Shown here: piece by piece, positions 1-5,762 of the stretch
How the letters are laid out: each line of letters opens with the position of its first letter
Position numbering within the stretch: position 1 is the stretch's first letter
NCBI GenBank assembly: GCA_019454625.1
Contig: JACFNY010000113.1
Coordinates: 1-6,728, forward strand
Reading direction: 5' to 3'
From: Sphingomonadaceae bacterium
GTDB lineage: Bacteria; Pseudomonadota; Alphaproteobacteria; Sphingomonadales; Sphingomonadaceae
DNA length: 6,728 bases
Program-made: the position numbers and the translations under genes
The notes under the pieces: model-generated
Told to the model about the DNA's origin: nothing
The model's input: only the letters and a program-made list of their open reading frames with translations
Database searches by the model: none

Positions 1-218
1 AGGCCGACGGCAAGCTGCTGGACACGGTCGCCACGCCCGACGACGCCGGGCGCACACTTCTGATGCAGGCAGCGGAATCCATGCGCCTCACCGCGCGCGG
101 CTACCACCGCGTGCTGCGCGTCGCCCGCACGCTCGCCGACCTCGCGGGCGCCGAGACCATCGCCCGCATCCATGTCGCCGAGGCGCTCGGCTACAGGCGC
201 AGGGCGCCGGTGAACTGA
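1..218 (+). CDS. comM: ComM/YifB family Mg-chelatase-like AAA+ ATPase, C-terminal fragment
   Basis: This is the 3' end of a gene that begins left of the window. The first whole codon is at 3 and the TGA is at 216-218, leaving 71 residues. They match the Mg_chelatase_C domain that closes YifB/ComM proteins: an amphipathic stretch LLMQAAESMRLTARGYHRVL, then RVARTLADLAGAETI and the closing HVAEALGYRR. The SxRgyhrvLkvARTiADL pattern is a family signature. ComM is a hexameric AAA+ helicase that promotes branch migration during integration of transformed DNA in naturally competent bacteria; many non-competent proteobacteria also carry it, where its role is less clear. The ATPase core (Walker A and B) lies outside the window and cannot be checked. 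The next gene is on the same strand but 95 bp away, so an operon is not evident. Confidence 0.88.
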   Translation, partial: ADGKLLDTVATPDDAGRTLLMQAAESMRLTARGYHRVLRVARTLADLAGAETIARIHVAEALGYRRRAPVN

Positions 219-258
219 CCCATATCCCGAGGCTATCCATCGCTGACGCCTGAACGCA

Positions 259-287
259 TTTCCATCGCAATATCGCTCGTCTATCGT
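259..287 (+). promoter_or_regulatory. Weak candidate sigma70-type promoter for the symporter
   Basis: A -35-like TTTCCA (259-264) and a -10-like TATCGT (282-287) are separated by 17 bp. Each matches 4 of 6 consensus bases. They sit in the 95-bp gap between the ComM end and the symporter start and would give a leader of about 20 nt ending in the ribosome binding site. Such matches arise easily by chance, so this is only a suggestion. I see no convincing terminator hairpin after the ComM gene in this gap. Confidence 0.22.
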
Positions 288-313
288 CACCCCACGGGCA
301 GAGGGAGCCGTTG

Positions 314-1597
314 ATGCCATTACATGTGAAGATGCTGATCGGGTTCGCGGCCGGTCTCGTCGCGGGTCTTGTCGTGCATTTCACGGCAGGGGCGAATGCG
401 GCGTGGGTCCAGACCGTCACCACTTGGGTCACCGGCCCGATCGGGCAGCTGTTCCTGCGGCTGCTGTTCATGCTGGTGATCCCGCTGCTGTTCTCGGCGC
501 TGGTGCTCGGCGTCGCCGAAATGGGCGACATCCGCGCGCTCGGCCGGATCGGCTGGAAGACACTGGCGTATACTGTCGGCGTTTCCACGGTGGCGGTCGC
601 GATCGGCCTCGCCTTCGTGAACGTGCTGCGCCCCGGCGACGGCATCGACCCGGCGGTCGCACAGCGCCTGCTTGCCGATGCCGGAGACGGCGCATCCGCC
701 ATCGTGCAAAGCTCGCGCACCGCACCTTCCGGCATCGACGCCCTGCTCAACATCGTACCCTCGAACGTCATCCGCGCGGCCGCGGACAACGACATCCTCG
801 CCGTGATGTTCTTCGCGCTGATGTTCGGTATCGGCCTCGTGCTCGCCGCGACGCCCGCCGCGGAGCGCGTGAAAGGCGTCGTCGAGGGGCTGTTCGACGT
901 GACGATGACGCTGATCAACCTCGTCATCCGCATGGCGCCCTACGCCGTCGCCTGCTTCATGTTCAACCTCGCCGCGCTGTTCGGGTGGGACCTGCTGGCG
1001 CGGCTCGCCTCTTACGTCGGCGTCGTCGTGCTGGCGCTCGGCGTCCACATGCTCGTCGTCTATTCGCTGGCGGTGAAATTCCTCGGCGGCATGTCGCCCG
1101 CACGCTTCTTCAAGGGATCGGAGGAGGCCATCGTCATGGCCTTCTCGACCGCCTCCTCCAACGCCACGCTGCCGACGGCGCTCCGCGTCGCCGAAACCAA
1201 GCTGAAGCTGCCGCGCCGCGTCTCGCGCTTCGTGCTCACCATCGGCGCCACCGCCAACCAGAACGGCACCGCGCTGTTCGAGGGCGTCACCGTGCTGTTC
1301 CTCGCGCAGTTCTTTGGCGTCGAGCTGTCGCTCGGCCAGCAGGTGACGGTGATGCTGGTGTGCATCCTCGGCGGCATCGGCACGGCGGGCGTGCCCGCGG
1401 GCTCGCTGCCGGTCGTCGCGCTGATCCTCGGCATGGTCGGCGTGCCGCCCGAGGGCATCGGCCTCATCCTCGGCGTCGACCGCTTCCTCGACATGTGCCG
1501 CACGACGCTGAACGTCACCGGCGACCTCGCCGCCGCCGTGGTCGTCTCGAAGGGCGAAAGCGACCCGCCGCTGCTGACTCCCGAGCCTATGCGATGA
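314..1597 (+). CDS. Dicarboxylate/amino acid:cation symporter (DAACS, GltP/DctA family)
   Basis: This is an intact 427-residue inner-membrane secondary transporter, the usual family length (GltPh is about 420). A TTG at 311 is in frame, but ATG 314 is preferred because AGAGGGAG (300-307) lies 6 nt before it. Family landmarks appear in order: TM3 around Y86; the HP1 serine motif TASSNATLP (279-287); the TM7 unwound motif NQNGT (315-319, NMDGT in most members); and TM8 [18 protein letters not shown] (388-405). Aligned by eye to GltPh, TM8 keeps D389, D393, R396, N400 and D404. The arginine that binds the substrate side-chain carboxylate is therefore present, pointing to dicarboxylate or acidic amino acid uptake; the exact substrate and the coupling ion (H+ or Na+) cannot be told. 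The gene stands alone, and its last 11 bp overlap the end of the convergent oxygenase gene. No two-component regulator of the DctB/DctD kind is nearby. Confidence 0.93.
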   Translation: MPLHVKMLIGFAAGLVAGLVVHFTAGANAAWVQTVTTWVTGPIGQLFLRLLFMLVIPLLFSALVLGVAEMGDIRALGRIGWKTLAYTVGVSTVAVAIGLAFVNVLRPGDGIDPAVAQRLLADAGDGASAIVQSSRTAPSGIDALLNIVPSNVIRAAADNDILAVMFFALMFGIGLVLAATPAAERVKGVVEGLFDVTMTLINLVIRMAPYAVACFMFNLAALFGWDLLARLASYVGVVVLALGVHMLVVYSLAVKFLGGMSPARFFKGSEEAIVMAFSTASSNATLPTALRVAETKLKLPRRVSRFVLTIGATANQNGTALFEGVTVLFLAQFFGVELSLGQQVTVMLVCILGGIGTAGVPAGSLPVVALILGMVGVPPEGIGLILGVDRFLDMCRTTLNVTGDLAAAVVVSKGESDPPLLTPEPMR

Positions 1598-2747
1598 GGC
1601 TGTCCACCGTATCGTGAAAGCGGCGGATGCCGAGTTCGAGGCTGCCGAGCAGAAGTTCGGACACGGCGCCGCTTTCGAGTCCCTGCTGTCCGAGCGCGGC
1701 GGCGCCGAAATCCTCGGTGCCGAAGACGCCGCCGTCGAGCAGCTCCCATGACCGGCGCCAGTGGTCCTCGGCCTTCGCCGTCGCGGGCTTCTCGGGGATC
1801 AACATGAAGTCCTCGACGAGCGTGCGCCCCGCCGCCTGCGGCATCAGCGTCATCAGGTTCACATAGTCGGGCGAGAACACCAGCACCGTGCCGGGCACGA
1901 GCTGATAGGCGTAGGTGACGACACGGCGCAGCGCCGTCCAGTCTTCGAGGTCGACCTTCGCCAGATAGTCGGCGCGCGCCACGGCGGAGCGCGCGTGCGG
2001 CCCGATCAGGTCGCCCGCCGTGATGCCGTCCACGAAGAAGGGTGCGATCGTCTTCGCGTGCAGCCGCTGCACGTGGTAGCTTTCAAGGAACGCGTCCATG
2101 ATGAGCTTCCAGTTCGCGGGCACATCGTGCGTGCGGCGGTTGTAAAGATACATGCCGCCGAGGCCGAGCGCGTCGAAATCGGCGGCGAGCGGCCCTTCCA
2201 CCCACGAAAAGTCGTATGTGCGGTCGCGATCCAGCCCGACCCAGACGATGCCGCCCGCCTCGCGCGCGGGAAGTTCGATGAGACCGCGCTCCGCCTTGTC
2301 GAGCCCCGGAAACGTCTCCGCGCGCGGCACGCCCGTCAGCCGCCCGTCGCAGGCATAGGCCCACGCATGATAGGGGCAGACGATGCGCGGCGCCTTCTGC
2401 GCCTCCGCCCCGTCCATCAGCCGCGTGCCGCGATGGCGGCAGACATTGAGGAACACGCGCGCCGCGCCTGTGCCGTCGCGCGCGAGGAGCAGCGGCACGC
2501 CGAACCCGTCGTGCGCAACCGCCATGTTCGCATCCGGCAGCAGCGCCGACACCGCGACTGCGACGGGAAGCCGCCGGAACAGCCGGTCGCGCTCGCGCAC
2601 GAAGCGGACTTCATCGACATAGACGGACGCGGGCACGGTCGCCGTGCGCTCGTCGCGTGCAGCCCGGCCCTCCGCGATCATGCGCGCCAGCGCAAGCTGA
2701 CCGGGCGTCGGACGGCGCGGCGGTGAGATGGCGTCCATGCCGTACAT
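1587..2747 (-). CDS. Rieske [2Fe-2S] ring-hydroxylating oxygenase alpha subunit
   Basis: This complete 386-residue cytoplasmic protein is the catalytic subunit of a Rieske non-haem iron oxygenase, which uses O2 and two electrons to hydroxylate or demethylate its substrate. The Rieske domain (about 60-170) has C103-x-H105 and C124-x2-H127 as cluster ligands. The catalytic domain has NWK (212-214), then H225 and H230 as iron ligands, and D346 in [14 protein letters not shown] as the probable carboxylate ligand. E222, three residues before H225, occupies the place of the bridging Asp (D205 in naphthalene dioxygenase). The length and this Glu recall single-subunit types such as carnitine/choline-type oxygenases more than dioxygenases with a beta subunit; the substrate is unknown. 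No beta subunit, ferredoxin or reductase gene is present. The start is ATG 2747; ATG 2738 is an in-frame alternative, and neither has a strong ribosome binding site. It is divergent from the AmpG-like gene and convergent with the symporter. Confidence 0.92.
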   Translation of the reverse strand: MYGMDAISPPRRPTPGQLALARMIAEGRAARDERTATVPASVYVDEVRFVRERDRLFRRLPVAVAVSALLPDANMAVAHDGFGVPLLLARDGTGAARVFLNVCRHRGTRLMDGAEAQKAPRIVCPYHAWAYACDGRLTGVPRAETFPGLDKAERGLIELPAREAGGIVWVGLDRDRTYDFSWVEGPLAADFDALGLGGMYLYNRRTHDVPANWKLIMDAFLESYHVQRLHAKTIAPFFVDGITAGDLIGPHARSAVARADYLAKVDLEDWTALRRVVTYAYQLVPGTVLVFSPDYVNLMTLMPQAAGRTLVEDFMLIPEKPATAKAEDHWRRSWELLDGGVFGTEDFGAAALGQQGLESGAVSELLLGSLELGIRRFHDTVDSLIA

Positions 2748-2811
2748 TCTACCGCGCCGGGAGCCCGTCCGGCACCTAGCGCAAACGGGGGAGATTCACG
2801 CGGCACGTTTT

Positions 2812-2833
2812 CTGCCCTACACACCGGGGGCAG
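2812..2833. repeat. Short inverted repeat upstream of the AmpG-like gene
   Basis: CTGCCC (2812-2817) and GGGCAG (2828-2833) form a perfect 6-bp inverted repeat with a 10-nt spacer. It lies in the 105-bp divergent gap between the oxygenase and permease starts, 19 nt before the permease ATG. It could be an operator half-site pair or a leader hairpin. A repeat this short is common by chance in GC-rich DNA, so the functional reading is weak. No convincing promoter hexamers were found in the rest of this gap (2748-2852). Confidence 0.25.
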
Positions 2834-2841
2834 TCAGTATG

Positions 2842-2847
2842 AAGGAG
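2842..2847 (+). promoter_or_regulatory. Ribosome binding site that fixes the permease start
   Basis: AAGGAG lies 5 nt before ATG 2853. It supports this start over the in-frame alternatives further in, and over ATG 2839, which is in another frame. Confidence 0.75.
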
Positions 2848-2852
2848 CAGGC

Positions 2853-4176
2853 ATGGCGGGCGCGTTCGCTTCGGTTCGGGACCGTCTTCCCGAAGGTGTC
2901 CGCCCCTATTTCGAAGCCGCGCCGCTCGCCGCGCTGTTCCTCGGCATGTCGTCGGGCTTTCCCTACGCGATGATCGGCGCGACGCTGACCACGCGGCTGG
3001 CGCAGGACGGCATCGACAAGAAAAGCGTCACCACCTTCGCGCTCGTGTTCCTCGCCTACAACTTCAAGTTCCTGTGGGCGTGGGTGGTGGAAGGCGTGCG
3101 CCTGCCGATCCTCGGGCGGCTCGGACAGCGCGTGTCATGGATGCTGTTCACGGCCGCGCTGGTGATGGTCGCGGTCGTCAACCTCGGCCTCACCGACCCC
3201 AAGGCGGACATCATGGCGGTCGCCTTCGCCGCGATCTTCGTGGGCATTGCAGGCGCAACCTTCGACATCGTGATCGACGCCTACCGCATCGAGCTTCTGG
3301 AGCCGCGCCAGCTCGGCGTCGCAGTACGGCTGGCGCATCGGCGCAGCCGCCGCGGGCGCGCTCGCGCTCGTCGCCGCCGACCCCATGCAATGGAACCTCG
3401 GCTGGGATGCGGCTTACATGCTTTGCGCCGTCTTCGCGCTTCCGGCCGCGCTCACCGCGCTCGTCATGGGCGAGCCCGCGCGTCACCGCGAGGTCGCGCA
3501 GCGCAAGTCGCTGAAGACGCTCGGCACCGCGATCATCGGGCCGTTCGCCGAGTTCCTGAAGCGCAGCGGCGCGTGGCTGGTGCTGCTCTTCATCCTCGTC
3601 CACAAGATCGGCGACACGCTCGCCAACCTGACGCTTCGCCTGCTGTTCGAGGATCTCGGCTATTCGAACACCGAGATCGCCATCTACGATGTCGGCGTCG
3701 GCTTCTGGGCGCTGCTCGCCGGCATCTTCGTGGGCGGCGTGCTCTACGCCAAGCTCGGCCTCAAGCGTTCGGTGCTGCTGAGCCTGATCCTGATGGCGGT
3801 TTCCAACTTCAGCTTCGCACTGCTCGCCGTCGCCGGGCACAGCAATACCGGCATGGCGCTCGCCATCGGCTTCGAGAACTTCGCGAGCGGTATCGGCGGC
3901 GTCTGCGTCGTCGCCTATTTCTCGGCGCTCACCGACCTCAGGTTCACGGCGGCGCAGTACGCGCTCATCTCCGCCTTCGCCAGCATCGTCGGCCGCTTCC
4001 TCACGGGCACCACGGCGGGCGCGCTGATCGAGGCGATCGGCTATGTGAACTATTACCTGTTCACCACCGCGATCGCCGTGCCCGGCATCCTGCTGTTCTG
4101 GATGATGATGCGCGCAGGCCTGATCGATTCCTCGATCGGCACGGCGGGAACAGAAACAGCGCCCCGACAGGCGTGA
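2853..4176 (+). pseudogene. ampG: AmpG-like muropeptide permease (MFS), frameshifted
   Basis: Two frames together make one AmpG-type major facilitator permease of about 445 residues. AmpG carries anhydro-muropeptides across the inner membrane into the cytoplasm for cell-wall recycling. The first part (2853 to about 3318, 155 residues) contains FLGMSSGFPYAMIGATL, an AYNFKFLWAWVVEG segment like the AYxFKFLW of E. coli AmpG, and FDIVIDAYRIELLEPRQLGV. The rest is one frame over, from about 3319 (SQYGWRIGAAAAGAL) to the TGA at 4174-4176, with the family features HKIGDTLANLTLRLLFEDLGY, FENFASGIGG and FTAAQYALISAFASIVGR. Read without a shift, the first frame becomes arginine-rich nonsense until 4223; the second frame alone has an internal ATG at 3385 that would give a 263-residue fragment. 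Everything outside the break looks conserved, so a recent lesion or a sequencing/assembly error is more likely than an old pseudogene. The specificity (AmpG or a related AmpG-like paralogue) is inferred from remembered similarity. Confidence 0.85.
3315..3324 (+). other. Frameshift site in the AmpG-like gene
   Basis: The frame changes between codon GGC (3315-3317) and TCG (3319-3321). Family members usually read about five residues between LGV and SQYGW (of the GVGSGMSQ kind, from memory), and these are missing here. A deletion of about 14 bp, or any loss of 2 (mod 3) bases, restores one frame; a short TCG repeat at the ends would favour slippage. A single inserted base would also restore the frame but would not account for the missing residues. 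Confidence 0.8.
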
Positions 4177-4196
4177 ATATCACCCCGAAAAAATCG

Positions 4197-4224
4197 GAGA
4201 CAGGCAACAAACGGAAAGTATAGG
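4197..4224 (+). promoter_or_regulatory. Candidate sigma70-type promoter for the peptidase gene
   Basis: In the 71-bp gap after the permease, GAGACA (4197-4202; GACA matches the -35 consensus) is followed after 16 bp by TATAGG (4219-4224; 4 of 6 of TATAAT). The overlapping TAGGAT at 4221-4226 with 18-bp spacing is an alternative. The start would fall near 4231, giving a short leader that holds GGGGGA (4235-4240), the likely ribosome binding site 7 nt before ATG 4248. The gap is locally richer in A/T than the flanking genes, which fits a promoter. It would let the peptidase be transcribed separately from the permease. Confidence 0.35.
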
Positions 4225-4247
4225 ATACGACACCGGGGGAAAAGTCG

Positions 4248-5762
4248 ATGTCGTTTCTTGTACGAAAGCTCAGCCTTCTTCTTGCCGCTCTATGTCTTTC
4301 GACAGGCGCTTCGGCCGAATGGCGTGTCGCGGAAACAAAACATTTCCGTGTCTACAGCGACGGCTCCGAAAAGGCGCTGGTCGCCTACGCGCGGCAACTC
4401 GAGCGCTTCGACTGGCTGCTCCGGCTGATGACCGGCGCCGGCGCGGAGCGGGAGATGCCGCCGCTCGACGTCTACATGGTCCGCTCGCAGGCGAAGCTGC
4501 GCGCGCTCGCCGATCTGCCCCGCGACGTCGGCGGCTTCTACCACGCCGCGTCGACGGGCACCGCGGCCTTTTCCGTCCGCGTCAACGACGCCGACGACAC
4601 CGCACTCGACATATTGCTGCACGAATACGGCCATCATTTCATGATGTTCCATTTCCCCTACGTGTACCCGTCGTGGTACGTGGAGGGCTTCGCCGAGTAT
4701 TTCTCCACCGCCGACGTCAAGACCGACAACATGACGATGGGTCGTGCGTCGCAGAATCGCGCCGCCTGGCTCATCTACGGAAACTGGATTGACGCGCGCG
4801 TGCTGCTCACGGCCGACGCCTGGAGCATGAAGAAGCGTGACGACGTCGCCATGTTCTACGCGCAGTCCTGGCTGGCGACGCACTACCTGCTCCGCGATCC
4901 GCAGCGGTCGCAGCAGCTTTCCGCCTATCTGAAGCGCCTGAGCGAGGGGGAAAGCCTTGAAGCCGCCTTCGAACCCGCGTTCGGCATCGACATGAAGACG
5001 TTCAACCGCCAGTTGAACGCCTACATGAAAGGGAAGATCACCTACACGAAGCTGACCATCAAGCCCGGCCAGATTCCGGAACCGCCCGTCAGCGTCAGCG
5101 CGCTTCCGCCCGCGGCAGAAACGCTTCTGCTTCCCTATGCGATGCTGAAAGCGCGGGCCCGAGACACCGAGGCGGCCGACACGCTCGTCGCGGGCCTGCG
5201 GCGCGATGCCCTCCGCTATCCGGGCGACCCTTGGACCGCCGAAGTGATCGCCGCGGTCGAGGCGGAATTCGGCGACGCCGCGCAGGGGCGAAAGCTCCTG
5301 GGGCCGCTGATGGAGGCCCGGCCGGACGACGCCGAACTCAACTATCTGATGGGGCGCAGCCACATGCGATCCGCCGAGGACGGCGAGGTGGAAGCAAACC
5401 ACGCCCAGGCCCGGCGGCACTTCACGCGCGCGTTCAAGACCCGCCCGCACCACTATCAGACGCTTTACAACTATGTCCGCGCCCAGCCCGATCCCCGCCG
5501 TCCCGACGTCGTCACCGTGCTTGCCGAGGCGCGCGCTCGCGCCGCAAGTGAGCGAGATCAACGTCGCGCTCGCGGCGCTGCTGGTCGAGACAGGCGAATT
5601 CGAGCGCGCCCAGAATATTCTGGGCGCGATGATGATGAACCCGCACAGCCCACCCTCCGACTATGTGGTCGACGTGCTGCAACGGGCGCGTGCAGGCGCC
5701 GGGACGCAGACGGTCAGCCCGGAAGCGGCCCGTTGATCTTCAGCACGTCGCCGGCGAGGTAG
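4248..5762 (+). CDS. Secreted HExxH gluzincin-like peptidase with TPR-like C-terminal half; frameshifted near 3' end
   Basis: Read as printed this is 504 residues. A Sec signal peptide (about 1-23: VRK, a hydrophobic core, cleavage after GASA) predicts a periplasmic or secreted protein. Residues 24-120 begin with WRVAETKHFRVYSDG, common ahead of MA-clan peptidase domains. The catalytic motif is H125-E126-Y-G-H129, followed by PSWYVEGFAEYF; E146 of VEGFAEY corresponds to the third zinc ligand (the NEGFA Glu of M1 peptidases). This resembles the Peptidase_MA-like gluzincins; the substrate is unknown. About residues 285-490 are helical, TPR-like. After E427-A-R429 the frame becomes arginine-rich and runs to 5762, while the next frame continues a sensible protein (LAPQVSEINVALAALLVETG) to TGA 5734-5736. 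The repaired protein would be 496 residues and would overlap the end of folC by 23 bp. The catalytic domain is unaffected, so the printed gene might still give an active enzyme with an altered tail. Confidence 0.85.
   Translation: MSFLVRKLSLLLAALCLSTGASAEWRVAETKHFRVYSDGSEKALVAYARQLERFDWLLRLMTGAGAEREMPPLDVYMVRSQAKLRALADLPRDVGGFYHAASTGTAAFSVRVNDADDTALDILLHEYGHHFMMFHFPYVYPSWYVEGFAEYFSTADVKTDNMTMGRASQNRAAWLIYGNWIDARVLLTADAWSMKKRDDVAMFYAQSWLATHYLLRDPQRSQQLSAYLKRLSEGESLEAAFEPAFGIDMKTFNRQLNAYMKGKITYTKLTIKPGQIPEPPVSVSALPPAAETLLLPYAMLKARARDTEAADTLVAGLRRDALRYPGDPWTAEVIAAVEAEFGDAAQGRKLLGPLMEARPDDAELNYLMGRSHMRSAEDGEVEANHAQARRHFTRAFKTRPHHYQTLYNYVRAQPDPRRPDVVTVLAEARARAASERDQRRARGAAGRDRRIRARPEYSGRDDDEPAQPTLRLCGRRAATGACRRRDADGQPGSGPLIFSTSPAR
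5526..5544 (+). other. Frameshift site at a (GC)4 tract in the peptidase gene
   Basis: A run of four GC dinucleotides (5529-5536) marks where coding passes from the frame of ATG 4248 to the next frame. Restoring one GC unit gives the continuous reading E-A-R-A-L-A-P-Q-V-S-E. The tract is a natural site for a 2-base slippage in the cell, or for an indel error in sequencing or assembly. Confidence 0.75.
5605..5628. repeat. Perfect 24-bp palindrome inside the peptidase 3' end
   Basis: The 12-base half CGCGCCCAGAAT is followed immediately by its exact reverse complement, centred between 5616 and 5617. The flanking bases (G and A) do not extend the symmetry. In the corrected reading it encodes RAQNILGA of a TPR-like helix. 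In RNA from either strand it can form a hairpin of about ten pairs with a tetraloop. It lies about 105 bp before the repaired peptidase stop and about 85 bp beyond the folC stop. There is no adjacent T-run, so it is not a standard intrinsic terminator. Confidence 0.9.

Noticed and set aside
88..1048. Long open frames antisense to the ComM tail and the symporter (88-933 and 320-1048, minus strand)
   Set aside because: They are rich in Arg, His and Asp with no recognisable domain, as expected opposite a GC-rich gene, and the plus-strand frame carries clear family motifs.
1761..2726. A 321-codon open frame on the plus strand opposite the Rieske oxygenase
   Set aside because: Its translation is charged, low-complexity sequence without family features; the minus-strand frame has complete Rieske and iron-site motifs.
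3310..3330. Programmed ribosomal frameshifting in the AmpG-like gene
   Set aside because: There is no slippery heptamer or obvious downstream structure, and about five conserved residues are missing at the join, which a frameshift in translation would not explain.
2821..4239. The 10-mer ACACCGGGGG upstream of both the permease (2821-2830) and the peptidase (4230-4239), as a shared operator
   Set aside because: Its distance to the start codon differs (22 and 8 nt), and many 10-mer pairs are expected by chance in a window this size.
5115..5130. Inverted repeat GCAGAA-N4-TTCTGC within the peptidase gene
   Set aside because: A 6-bp stem within coding sequence is expected by chance and has no supporting context, unlike the longer palindrome at 5605-5628.
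4290..5561. A 423-codon open frame on the minus strand opposite the peptidase gene
   Set aside because: It lacks a plausible start context and recognisable motifs. The plus strand has a signal peptide and an HExxH site, so this is a GC-driven shadow.
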